This document shows, piece after piece, positions 39,101 to 52,400 of a DNA stretch of 64,000 nucleotides. The position numbers were made by a program, and so were the translations under genes. Each line of letters opens with the position of its first letter. Positions within the stretch are counted from its first letter, which is position 1. Source of the DNA: Cyprinodon diabolis (lineage: Eukaryota > Chordata > Actinopteri > Cyprinodontiformes > Cyprinodontidae); assembly GCA_030533445.1 (NCBI GenBank), contig CM060068.1:14289479-14353478 (forward strand), read 5' to 3'. The notes beneath the pieces were generated by a model that worked only from the letters and a program-made list of their open reading frames with translations, searched no databases and was not told the origin of the DNA.

Positions 39101-42100
39101 CCTTGTATTTTGTTTAATCCGATTTTTTTTTAGGTCTCAATGTTAATTACTTTAGTCAGTATAACAAAGTGGGTGGATGACATGCAGAGGCGGTACAGTA
39201 ATACAGCCATTTGATTTAGATTGTGTTGGTGCGTCTAAAAGCTGAAGCACAGCAGCACTAGAGGACTGGAGTTGGAGATCTCTAAAGAAGAATTTAAAAT
39301 CAAATACTGACAACTGTTATATGGTAGAGATGGGGAATAAATTCAGTTTGTAATCAAAATTTAACAAAACAATTTTCAAATTGCAGAGACACTCAAGTTT
39401 GTCATATTATATTTAATAAGAGAAACGCTAAATTTCTCCCTCCAGCCCTTTAGGTGGCGGTAATGCACTTAAAGTGGGTTTTACCGCCACACAGATGGGA
39501 GGGGAAGTTGGAGCTACACTAGCATGCAGGTCACTAACCGATCCGTACCATCAGCTCTTTTGCACATGTGTAAGCAGATATTCATCCAGGTCACCATAAA
39601 TAATGTATATATAGTACTAAAATCACTTATTTTTATCCTCAAATCACCAAAGAATGCTAAATACAGCTATAAAAAATATTTACTGTCTGAGACAATTTGA
39701 TGCTTTTTACATTCTCTCCGTTAAACTGCTTGTCTGAGTCATCATCGGACATGCTCGGAGCAGTCCAGCAAAATGTGAATACACCGTGCATATCTGAATT
39801 TAAGTTGTTTCTTTCTCTAGTTTATGTACTAAATGTCATAAGGTTAAACCAAAAGGCAAAAATAAAACAAAAAAGACTAGATTTATATGTAAATCCAGAC
39901 ACTTAACATAGGATCCTATTTCCGGTACAGACCGGGCACAGACGAGTGATAAAACAAAGCTATTTAAGCACATTTATTTGCCCAGATGAATCATTAACCT
40001 TATAAACAGTGTAGTTTAGTATGCCAACTATTGTTAGAGAGAAAAAAAAATTGTTCTGGCTATTTTTCAGAAAGTAAAATTGACATCTACCCAGATGTCT
40101 ATCTGGTTGTGTATGCGCAAATGAGCTGATAGCATGGATCAGGTAGTGACAGAGCAGATCCATGCATTATGGTAGAAATAAGAACTTTTTCACACAAAGG
40201 TAACAGTAAAGTCCTAAAAAAAAAACGATCCTTGAAGTGAAACATCTTCAGGCTTGTGCTTAGTGCAAAGAAAAATCACCTAAATATTGGTTCAAAATAT
40301 TCACAATTTTGATTTTTGGTTAAACCGTTCAGCCCTATTATGTTGTATAGTCAGACCTAGTTCAGAATAAATAAGCTGCTTGTAAAATTGATAGTATCCA
40401 CCTGTAGTTCTTCTGAAGTGTAATGGAAGCCCTGGTTGCTTTGAAGCTGGTGTTTAGGTCATTGTTGGGTCTGATGTCACATCTTATTAGACAATAAGGG
40501 ACAGGCAGCTAGCAAATGAAGCGCAGTAACACCATAGTCATTGAACCAGCTGTTAGTACCTCTGGCATTGTGGGAAGGCACCAAAGTCCTGCTAGAAAAT
40601 ATAAGCTTTTCCTTCCAACCTATGTTCTCTGAATATGCTTTGATCCAGCCCTCTGTGAACACCCAGATTCTTATCTTGATATACTGTATATACAGTGCTT
40701 GCTTGTTTATTCTTAATGCACCTTTTCTTCCTTGTTTGCACCTTCTTTAATTAATATGCCAATATGTGACCAGTGAATTTCTCTGCTGTGAGATCAATAA
40801 AGCTCATCTAATCTAATATAATCTAGTTTTACATAATCTGGCCTTTACAAAATTCTTTAAATAATCAAAATACTGTGTTTATTATTTATTTAACAAAGAC
40901 GAAACTAGTATCCCAAAGTGAAATATTAACTTTAACCCAATAATCCAAGAGGCATAGGAAGTTCATAAAAACAACACTGTCAACAATATTTCTTTTTATG
41001 ATTCCTAAAGTTCTCTACACTATGAATAAGCTGATAATATCATTTCTTACTGAAAATAGACCCTATGAGTTCCTGTCAGATTTTGTTTGTCTTAAGCGCA
41101 GGATTATAGAATAAAACTCGGTTTATCTGATGACTATCTGGCACTATGCAGGTTTTTGAACTCATCAATATGAAACTCCATCAAGTAAGAATGAATCTGT
41201 GAATGGAAACCATTTTAAATTTTAAGAAGTCCTTGCAGATCTTTCCCTTTGGATGGGTTAGGTTAGGTTCTGATATGTTTTAGTAAAAGGTTTAGACAGG
41301 AGCATGCGGACAGGAAGCACAGGACAGACGACCAGGGAAAAAAAAATTATTAAATACATTCTAGAGCAGAGGTGTCCAAAGGTAAAATGTAAAAAAAATG
41401 TTTAGTCAAAAGTATTTGGGGGTCAAAAAAATATTGTTCCAAACATGTAAAATTACCAGAAAGTTATGTTGTGATTTTTATTTTCAAAAATGTGGGCATG
41501 CAAAACTTGTCATCTAGTGGTCAGTATTCTTTAGGAAAGGAGATCTGTAAATTATCATGCAGCCAACTATTAAAGATTTACACATATGCCTCATCAAAAA
41601 ATGTCTAAAAAATTCCCTATTAAAAGATTGAAAACTTTTTGTATTTATTAGAGTTCAATAAGTGAAATAAAATGTTAATTTGATGCTCAAGAGAAATTAA
41701 GAAATATACAAAATGTATTTAATAAAGGACAAATATTTAGTAACAAACATCTTAAGTTTAAAAATCTAAACTTGTCCATAATATTTTGCCCAAATAAAAA
41801 CCCTAACTTAAGACTCCATCTCCATTGACCCTCTGCACTAGGGGCCAAATTATGGGGGACATTACAAAAAAAAAGTCCAGGGTGACAAATGAACCTGGAC
41901 CCTACTTTGGACACACCTGGTCTAGAGGAAACCCAAGCCTTAAATAAAAAGAAGATAAGATGCCAAAAATCAAATCCGCTCCCCGATTCAAGCACCTAAA
42001 ACATGACCCAAACAGAGCTTCCCAAATCACAGACATTTCCTCCACCGATCAGGTTGGCAATCCATGCTGATTCTAAAGAAGAACAAACAGCACATCACCA

Positions 42101-45100
42101 AGAACTGCTGCTTGTCTTCTGAAGAAAACATTTATCCAGAGCCAAAAACCAGGCTACCTGCTAAAGCACAGCGACTGATTGGTTAAAGCCAGAGCCGAGG
42201 TAAAGAGTTTGGTTGTACCTACCAGCCTGCTTCCAGACCAGGACAATTTATCCTCAGTACATGTTAATACTGGAACACACAAGGGAACAGTGTAGGTTTA
42301 TTGCAATTAAAGTCACTCATGTGCATTGGATTCCTGACACAAAAACACTGGTCAATAAATCCTTAACCAAAATGACCTATATCTTGTAGCCAGAGACAGA
42401 AGGTGAGAACAAAGGCAAGTAAAGGAAAAATTTAGACAAATGGGTAATAAAGCTCTAAAATAGCATTTATAAATGCCTGAAAATCCACCAATGAGAAGAC
42501 TTAAAAAGTTGATTCCTCGTAGTGTAGATTTATTTTATTTATTTTTTTTTGGGGGGGGGGGGGCAAGGTCATACTTGAATTCAAAAGAGGAGCATTGCAT
42601 TTATTGCAACTGGATTGCTGCAATACCATATTAAGTACAAGATTCTGACAAGATCCTTTAACGTTTCAAACGTTCAAAATTTTAAAATGGTTATATATAA
42701 AAAAAGAAAGACCAACATCCACTTTCTCTCTGGCTTTACTCTTTCCGTCCTTTTTACTGCCTACAACAAGACAGGGTCAGGGGATAAGTCCTGCTAAGCC
42801 AATCACATGGCATTAGACCATGAAAACACACCTAGCTATCTGCCCAATTCCATCAGCGCCCAGCAGGGTCCAGACCAGTCTGGCCCAACCATTTCTAATC
42901 TGGCTTTGTTTTCATCGTCATTAGCTCCCTTATTCAGGGGATGCTACAGCAAGTCACAACAACTTGCACACAGATTTTGCAATTTTTTTATGCCCTTCTT
43001 GACGCCATCGGGATTCACCCATATACAAATATCACATTTCAGATACTCATTCAGCAGCCTTTGCATCGATAAAATATAAAAACTCAAATTCTCAAGATAC
43101 TAACCCTCGTTTTTCTCCGCCAGGACTTCGGGGTAAAGCCTCGATTTCTATCGGCCCACAGGTTGAGGCTGGTGGCGGGTTCACCACGGGCCTGCCTGAC
43201 CAGGGGCTTCTGCTTGAAGAAACCTGAACCAAACGCCAAACAAAAACTAGATGGTGAATTTAGGGCGCAAAAAATAGGAATACAGGAATCTAAAGACCTA
43301 AAACAAGGGAGATGTTAAACATGTTATCAATGAGATAACATGTAGGACTCAATGTGTGAGCTTCACACTTCTCACCTTGTTTCCTTTGTTGGAGCTCACG
43401 CCATTACCTGAAGAAAGAACCCTGAGAGCAGAAAAATGAATTTCCATAAACAACAAAGCAACACTTAAAGCCTAAAGTTACAATTACCAAGAGATGCTCA
43501 ATTTTTCTAGAAATAAACTATTGTTCATCCAAATCTTTACCTAAACATATGTGACAACAGCTTGTATTAGCTAGACCCCTAAAAGGATTTATTGTTGTTA
43601 CACAAATTATTTGTAATCCATTATGAGTTCATTTAAAAATAAATTTGTAATTTGGGAATTTAACTTCTGCCAGAGCCTTAAAAAATAAAGCCAAGCTTCT
43701 ATGGCTAAAGTAACCCGTGGGAAACCAAACATTTGAAATCTAAATGCATTGTATTCCTATAAACAACACAGTATTGACTTAAAATACAGTAAAACAATAA
43801 TGTGCTGCATTGTATTAATGAATAAAAACTGGGTGCTTACAACAGAATACTAAAACAAATTTTAAAAAAAAGCTGGTTATTTGTACTTACTCCTGGGGGT
43901 GGAGTTGTCCTGTAAAACATGAAAAGTACACAGTTAGATTTGAAGATCCCCAAAACAAATGTACACTTAGAAAAATTAACAGAGAATTACCTACTCTGGA
44001 AAGAAAAGGATTCTTTTTTTTTTTTTTTTAAACAAAAGGTTAATAGGTTAAACTAAGATGAGAGCAAAGTTGTGTTTTAAGAACCTTTAAATTAACTAAA
44101 CTGCAACCATACATCTGAAAAAACCTTATCTGATTTGAATAAATCTAGAGTGTTAATCTGTGTTTTGTATTTTTTATTATTAATAAGAACATTTTAAAGT
44201 AATAAAGTATTGCCAGATGCAGGCTGGCAAAAATTCATTATCAAATATTTAAATTCATCCTGCTCTATGAATCCATTGCAAACTTAGGAAAGGAGTTGAT
44301 CATATAAAAGCTGGTTATCATCTACTGTTATTTGCCAAGTGGAGCAATTATTTGACTCAAACAGTCTTTTGAAGGAAGTGAATGAATAATGCCCATTGCT
44401 TTTTATCATGCAGTATGAAGAAATTCGATTTTAAAGAATATGAGATTTCTCATTACTGCCACCTCTTGAACTGTAGGTCAGTTGTCTTTACAGCTGTCCG
44501 ATACTAATAGGCTGATTTACATAAATCAGAGCAACAGGCAGAAAAACAATTTCCCAGGATTCCTTTTACCTGAGTAAAACAAATCTTCAGGCTTGTAGTA
44601 AAGAAGGAGCTAACTGCTACAGCTAATTATTAGTTAAATTGGTTCATGTTCCATTAGAGTACCCCAAAGGGTAGTCTGTTGGGGTCAATGAGTCTCCATA
44701 AATGGTTTGAAGGTTTAAAGATGTGAGACTTTGGGCTTTTCAAATGTTAGAATTACTTATTAGACTGTAAGAAACTGTTAGTAATGGAGCTTAAATTTTA
44801 GACATAAAACAAGTTTAATATGGAGTTTATCAAACTCCACTTTTTCCATCAGAGTTTATGAAATGAGTGAAATAAGGCGTGTGATTTTTATTTTTCTATG
44901 GTTATGTCACCTCTGTTTTGCATGGTTCTTCTGGAGTAACGTCGACTTGGTCTCCTTTCAAATGAGGCAGATCGCCTTGCTTTGCTGGCCTTGGTGGTCT
45001 GATACTCTGTCTTACCACTGGTCAAACAAAGAAAAAAAAAACAACTTAAGTTATTTTTGTCTTTGCTTTCCCCACAAATCCTAAACCCACGATGAAATGT

Positions 45101-46367
45101 ACTTTCACTGCTGCAACTATCAGAGCAGTGAACCTTGTTGAACTCTGAGACCATCCAGGCGATAGCCTTTTCCTGAAAACAAAACCATGTGTCCCCCTGT
45201 GTTAAATCAACACTACCACCACAGCTTATCTCACAGGATAACTTTAAACACACAGAGGGGAGCAAGCTGGCCTCTGCATTATGTTGACACCGAGTACTAG
45301 TGGTGTAATCATTTCATTTACATCCAACAATAGAATCTGTTCCACAGAGAAAATGATGGAAAGCAATAGCATTATATGCTTTCCTACAGCATTTATTTCT
45401 CTGAATTTAAAATCAAAAGTCTAAAGCTCCAAATCGTTCACTTCAGCGTCTTTTCTCCAACACCAGTTCCTAAACAGTTGATGCACATTGACCTGGAGAA
45501 CAAAGTTCAACCACCTTCTGCCTCAAGCTGGTTATGCAGTATCATGCTTATTGCAAAACTACCTAAGGAAAGTCAAACTAAACTTTCTCTTTTGGATACA
45601 GTTTAACAACTTTTAAACAAACCAACACCCCCACACACAATACTAAGATTCAACCTCTCTTTTTCTCCTCTGTGTAGCTGTTACCTGTATCTGAAGCGTG
45701 AGCCCATGCGTATGAATCCAGAGCGAGCAGAGTTTTTCTGTACTGGCCCTCTCAGCCTAAAGAAAGCATGGTGCTCCACTGCACACTTCCAAAGATGCTT
45801 ACAGGCTTTGGGATGGTCCATCCTGAAGACAAAGGTGTGCTCCTGCTCTTTACCCTGAAAAAGAGTTCCACTAGCTTAAGTAGGAAATAAAAAGCTTTAA
45901 GAACAGTAACATTCACTAAAAAGCCTTTGGTGACTCAACATAGTGCTGTGTGAGTTCAGCGGTCTTTGTATTCCAACTGAAGCTCCTAACGGTTACTGTC
46001 TCATTGTTAGTAAAGTCCCAAAGCTTTAGTTCACCTTTGGACTGTAAGTTTCCAACAGGTTCTATGACTATCTTAAAGTAGAATGTTTTTTTGTTTGTTG
46101 TTTTTTTAATAAAACCAGTAGTTAGAGCGGCTTAAATGATCATGTTCCATCCTCCAGAAAAGGTTTTCATTTTGCATGAGAAAATACCAAATGTTTTTGT
46201 TATTTGGTTCATCTTAGAGGAGCTAAATGGATTGCACCTGTGGTACTGTTCATTTTACAGATGCACTGTATGCTCCCCAGGTGCCACACAATGGCAGCAC
46301 ACTGCTCTGCAAGGGGATGGGTTAAATGCAGAGGTAAATTTCTCCAATGGCAGATCAATAAAGTTCA

Positions 46368-46405
<38 letters not shown>

Positions 46406-49400
46406 GTTTCACTCCGTTTATGGATCAGTTTTGCTAGTACTAACAGGTTTGTGCATGTTTTTATACACACAGATATTTAGCAAATCAGGTACCAATTTCA
46501 ATATACTTCAAATACCGTAACAGTTATTCACAAAAATGTCCTCATTAAGAAATAAGATAATATTTTGATTTCTTTTTCCTATACACTGTAGTACTTTCAA
46601 GTACATATTAGTGTTTTGGGGCCAATTAAAAATATAAAACATAATTGATCATACTAAACATTTATTATTCAAGCACAGCTGATACTCCTTTATTTCAAAG
46701 TGCGCCTCCAACAAGAGCAGTTTTTTTCTGTCCTTGGTTCCCCTCTGCAGAAATAACTGGCACATTACTTGCTTTCATTGTGAACAAGCTGAACAAAAGG
46801 TTATGGCTTGCAAAGACGGTTAAGAGATGAACTGGGACAGAAATCCTGAGACACATTTCAGGCTTGGAATGCTGACTCATCATGCCAGCAACTCTTTCAA
46901 ACACAATAAAACACTAAAAAAGTAAATCAAAGACTTAAACATACTTACGGATCAACAAAAAATCTTGACAAGCAGAATATTTAATAGAAAAGCCCCTGGT
47001 TACTTAACATCTAATAGTTTGTAGACATTGAGATAAATGTTCGATGTTATAATCTGATCTGAAAAGGAAACTCAAAGCATGCGTTTGTCCTCTTAGGAAT
47101 ACGAGCCAAACAGTTAAATTTAGGGCATGGTAGAGGGACAATATTGTTTACTTAATTTGCTCACTTGTTTAACTGAACAAGAAGTTGGTTTTCAAGCTGA
47201 AATTGAACTTCTGTGTGAGGTGTGTGTGTGTGCAAATGCATGAGAGAACGATAGGGAGGGAGGGAGAGAGAGGGGGGGGGGGGGATGCATACCAGAAATA
47301 CCAGAAGGGGCAGGTTTCTTTATTAACCCCACTCAAAGACCTCCTGGACAGACATAAACAGACTCTTTGTCTCTCTTTTACAGTATTTTTTTTTTTACAC
47401 TGTTACATATTGTACTCTGACATAACTTCAACTGAACATTTACTTAAAAAAAGTATTTCTTTTGGGGGGATGAACATTAGTAAAATAAATTGAAAAACCT
47501 TTTGTTTGTTTCATGAGAAATTTGGTAAAATTTTCAGATTTATATCAAAATATGAAACTGTTTCTACACTAAAGCATAACACCGATAAAAAGGTTTGTTT
47601 TATCATGACGCTGAAACCTTTTTGTTTGAAGCACCAAATAAGTTAAACACAATTTTCGTACACTGTCCTCCTCCTGGAATAAAGCTCAGGTTTTCTAGCA
47701 TTTCCACTACAGTAACCAGGGCTTGTATTTTTGTTGGGTTTTTTTTGTTGCTTTTTGGGAAGCCATCATAACTTTGTATGCATGTATGTACTCATTTCCA
47801 AAAAAACCCCAAAAAAACAACTACTCAGTCTTTACGTTACCTTAATCAAACAAATTTTACCCAATATGTATCTCGGTTTGTGAAAAATCTTTTTCAGCCT
47901 TTGAAGAGATTATAATCCAGTTTCAAAGAGCTGTCAAATGACCACAAGTTTGTGCTTAGAACAGCAGGATTTAATCCCAACTGCAGCGATTTCTTTTCTT
48001 CCTTAGCCTCAAAAGCAAGAGAACAATGAAATCTGGTTTGGCCCGGATGGGGTTTGTAGGAGTCTATATAGTCATACTTAGTTCTTATAAAACCATGATT
48101 GTGCTGTATCTGCTGAAAACCATGGCTTTATTCACTTAATGAGATCCTTCGCCCACCTTATAAAAGCTCTGCTGTTAGGAAGAGTTACCAGTTATTCCTG
48201 TTTCCTCCATAAGGGAAACACTCAGATGAAACCAAAAATTTTCCAGGTCTTACTGTCGCAACACACCTCATCTGACCATGTGTGACTGGAGAAAAAACAG
48301 CTGCAGGCATGTTTACCACAGAGTGTTTGACACTTGTTATCAAGCATGACTAATGTGCATTTAACATGATGTCATCTTGTAGGTATTAGCGTGTGATTTT
48401 CACCTGGTCATCATCTTCCACCACCACAAGCGTCAGTTTGCTCTTCTTAAAATCCAAACGAGTGATCTTGGGCCTTCAATTGGAAAAAAGAAAATAAACA
48501 CATTTAGGACTTGCAGGAAAGAAAGAGATAAAAAAGAGTATATATCTGTGTAACGGTGGAACGTGCCAGAAGAAAAGCCCGATCTTGGTCTGGCCTTCAA
48601 ACACCAGGACTCCAGTGGGTGTTAAACCCAGACTATACTCATTACCATCTCTTGCCTAGAGGGAGAAAATAGAGAAAAATTGACTATCAATGTTTTTTCT
48701 GTACATTTAATGCTCACAAATGAACAAGTTATATCTTATTTACCTTAACCATATGCATGTCCACCCCGTACATTTCTAACCACTTCGCTTTATTTAGGTA
48801 GTTGATCTCAGCCTGAGCTGGCATCTGACCTCTGACAAATGGAAAGTAAAGAAATTAATGCAAACTCACAGCGGGTAAAAAAAAAAAAGGATCAGTGTGA
48901 AACACCAGAATATGGTAGACTTATCAAGAAATGTTAATTCTTACATTTTTAAACAGGACTTTAAAAAAAAAAAAAAATTCTACATCAGCCAAATACCTAC
49001 CGGCACTCCTTCCAGGCATTATAGATAGCGAGCTCCATTTCCTCTGTTTGCTCTGGAATAAACCGGAATTCTGACACCAGGTCTAGATTATGTTCTAGTG
49101 GGTCACAGTCACCTAGTTCAGCTAAAAAACAAAAAACAAAAAAAAACACTAGTGAGTTTTAATCAGATCCTTCTAAACTTTAAACACACAAAAAAATATA
49201 TCAAAACAGATAAAATACCTTGAAATGTTCCTATACTGCTTAATATGCATTAAAATGTATCAAGTATGTAAAGTCTTATTACAGAAAGATCCAAATTTAC
49301 TAGTTTTGAGTAAATATTTTATACATTATTTAAACAAGATTCAATGAAATATATTTTAATTGAGCCAAAAAGTGTTTCTAGCCCTAAATGAATTTACCTT

Positions 49401-52400
49401 GGAGAAGGAAGCTTGGATTATGTTCACAAAATTGAACAAATCATAAGCAATTCATTAAATTAATAATAAACTCAATAAATTAACTGAACATTAAGTCTAA
49501 CATTGCAACATTAAAATAACTGAGGGGAACCCAGCAAATCACAGGAAGTGCCCCATGCAAAGAAGTGTAGAAAATGGGAACTTCTACATAGTTACAAAGA
49601 GGGATCCAACATCAATCACCAATTTAAGGTCTAAAACATAAAAAAATGAAGCCTTTTTCTATTATGATTTAAGAAAATTCTATAAATCTACCTCTTGGAT
49701 ATCTGGAGCTTTTTGTTATAAAATGGATTTCAATTTTCTGTAAAAATAAATAAATAAACTTCTATGTTAATTCTAATTCCAGACAAATGTTAATTATCAC
49801 AGGGACTCTAAAGCTGGCATCATATTTTAACTAAACGTTTTCTAAAACACACATAACTATTTGTTTTTTAAAGTACCGTATGACTTGACAAAAATAAAAT
49901 CAAATTAAAGTTTTGGGTAAGCCTACATCCCACTGCTCTGAGGTGCAAGGCTGAGGTCCGGTTTGCAATCATATTTTCAGATATAAAATCTAAAAGAAAA
50001 CAACTGAAGGCAACAGTTACAGTAATAAAAACACAACATGGATTAAAAGTGCTTTTTATATCTTAATTATAATCCACTAATTTAGAAGCAAATTTGAAAT
50101 ACTCATTTAAACTGCCAGAGTACAGAGAGGGGAACCAGTGAAAAAGGATAGAAGGAGAAAAAAAACAGAGCGAGGGAAAAAGAGAAAACAGAGAGGGCGT
50201 TGGATTAGGGGGCCTCTGAAGAGGACTGAGCGCTAATGAGCTGGCACCTTACCCAGAGCTGGCTATGTATGTGTATGCACGTCCATCCAACAGATTGTGC
50301 ACGCAATGCCATTCCATAAAAGCCTCCACTTACTCTGACTTTTATGAAATGTTTCTGAAATAATCAGGATGACTCTAACAGCTAGAGGCTGGTTTTATAT
50401 TAAAGAAAGAATCTGACAAAAGGTAATCAAGGTCAAAGAACCTCTTAGAAATGAACAGTAAATGTCAACAGAATCTCCCACAAAAGGAAGACTTGATGAA
50501 TGTGATACATGACATCTAGATGATGGAAAAGTTTACATTCATTTTGAAACAAGACGCGGAAAAAAATTCATGAATACTGGGACCCCTTGGATTACATATG
50601 AATCATCTTTTAGATCTGTTCTTCACGTAGCTGCTATATTTAACAACCCTCCACCTCCAAGCTACTCATAGTTCTTTCAATTGTTAGTTTTTTTCTCCTT
50701 TCATGTAACTAAGACTGCACACTACACTGTAATTAAATGTTCATGTATCAAGATGTAAATCCTAAATGTACAAATTAAGAACGTGAATAAAAAAAAAAAA
50801 TGATCAAATATTTTCTAAAGTAAATGCAGTGTCATACAGAGCTACTGTTAAACTTTCCGTGAAGTTTTCCTTTCTCTGGTGGAAAGACTATTTATTGAAA
50901 TAAAAAAAATAAAATTAAAAAAAATTACTACTAGAAGGTGCCCTGGTGCAAAAAATAATGGTGACATATTATGTTAGGTCAGCATCTCCATGAGTCAAAA
51001 CTTAACTAAACTAACTGAGACCCGTGCAACTAAGGGGATGGAACGGCGACTAGTTAGAACTTATACTTTTAGGCTTTTACACATTGTAGATATTATTAAT
51101 AACAATGCTATAATTAATATTTTCTGCTCTGAGTGTTTTCTCATTATTAAACAACACCAACTGGTCTGCACTTATATAGTGCTTTGTTCAGTCAGGGGAC
51201 TCCAAAACGTTTTACATTCAGTCATTCACATAGTGATGCTGGCAGGCTAAACTGTAGCCACAGCTTCAACGTGGCTACAATTTAGAAGCGAGGTTGCCAT
51301 ACAAACAGCCTTACTTGTCTGGCAGTTTGTATTGGTTTTTTAAAAGAGTGAAGTAATACAAAGTTTAAAACCAGTCGTGGAAATATTTTAATCAAGGTAA
51401 TTACATTAAATAATTAATTGAAATGAATCATATTTAAATCAAAAACCATATAATCAATAATAACAAACCACCTTTTTTATTCAAAAACACTTTTTCTTCC
51501 TCATACACGCTTAAAAAATTAGCCTCTAAGGCTAAATTTCTACGACGCAGACAGAAATTTCAGCATCGAAGAAATGACCTCACAAATGGGAGAACCCTGT
51601 AGTTCTGCAGTCATGCACAACGTGCATGTATGCCACTTTTATTTTACCCTTTAATAGTTAGCATCAGCTAAAAACAATTGGCTCTTTAAGCCTATAGGAT
51701 ACAACAGTGAATGCTTACATGTTAATATTTTGACAAATATGAATCCAAGGAGTCTTGTGCTATTCTGATACAACAAACTGATTTATTTTGATTTATTTGA
51801 AAATGAATGAAACCTTTACTATACTTACCCTGTAAAGAGAAGGCAGCCAACTCCACGGCTATGTCAAAGGGACATTCAAGCCTAAAAATAGAGATATAGG
51901 AAAGGTTTAGTGTGGGAATAAATTCCAAAATGATAGAGTGAAATATATTCGAATAAAAAAAAATACATATATATTTTACAAGCCGATATACCATGAGTTA
52001 TAAGCACCAGAAATATTAAAAAAATTATAGGAACAAGAATTACAAACTCACTATCCAGCTAGCCAAATTATGGAGTTACAAAGAGAAAGATAATTCAGGT
52101 AAAAGAAATGCAATATTAAGAAAATGTTTCATATTTTTAGCACTCCTATCAATCCAGCACGCCATGGAAGTTAATAATCTGAGATTCTGCTGTTATTCCA
52201 CTGTTAGGTCCTCTGCATTTTTGGGTCTGGCGTCTCATTTCTAAGTAAAACTCTCACTCCACATAGTTTCTCTATCGGGTTCAGCTCAGGCCAGTTTGTC
52301 GGCCAATCAAGCAGACTAACGTCACGGTCATTGAACCTGTTAGTAACTTTAGCAGAGTGGACAGATGCCAAGTGCTGGTACTCTGAAGAACTCTAAAAAT

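Larger units (their letters stand above)
33819..43104. other. epb41l5: 9.3-kb epb41l5 intron between FERM/linker and C-terminal tail exons
   Basis: Contains the repeats listed separately (37430-37750, 40395-40826, 41367-41919), a purine-rich tract at 36715-37270, and a possible Tc1-like scrap at 34740-34790 (TCAAACATGGTGGTAGAAGT). Otherwise no exon or gene was found. In other vertebrates the short/long isoform choice falls at this point. Confidence 0.6.

Noticed and set aside
48550..48566. Using the GT in CCGTTACA as donor for exon 48567-48655
   Set aside because: It keeps frame but adds HVPP inside a conserved F3 strand; the GC donor restores the family sequence exactly.
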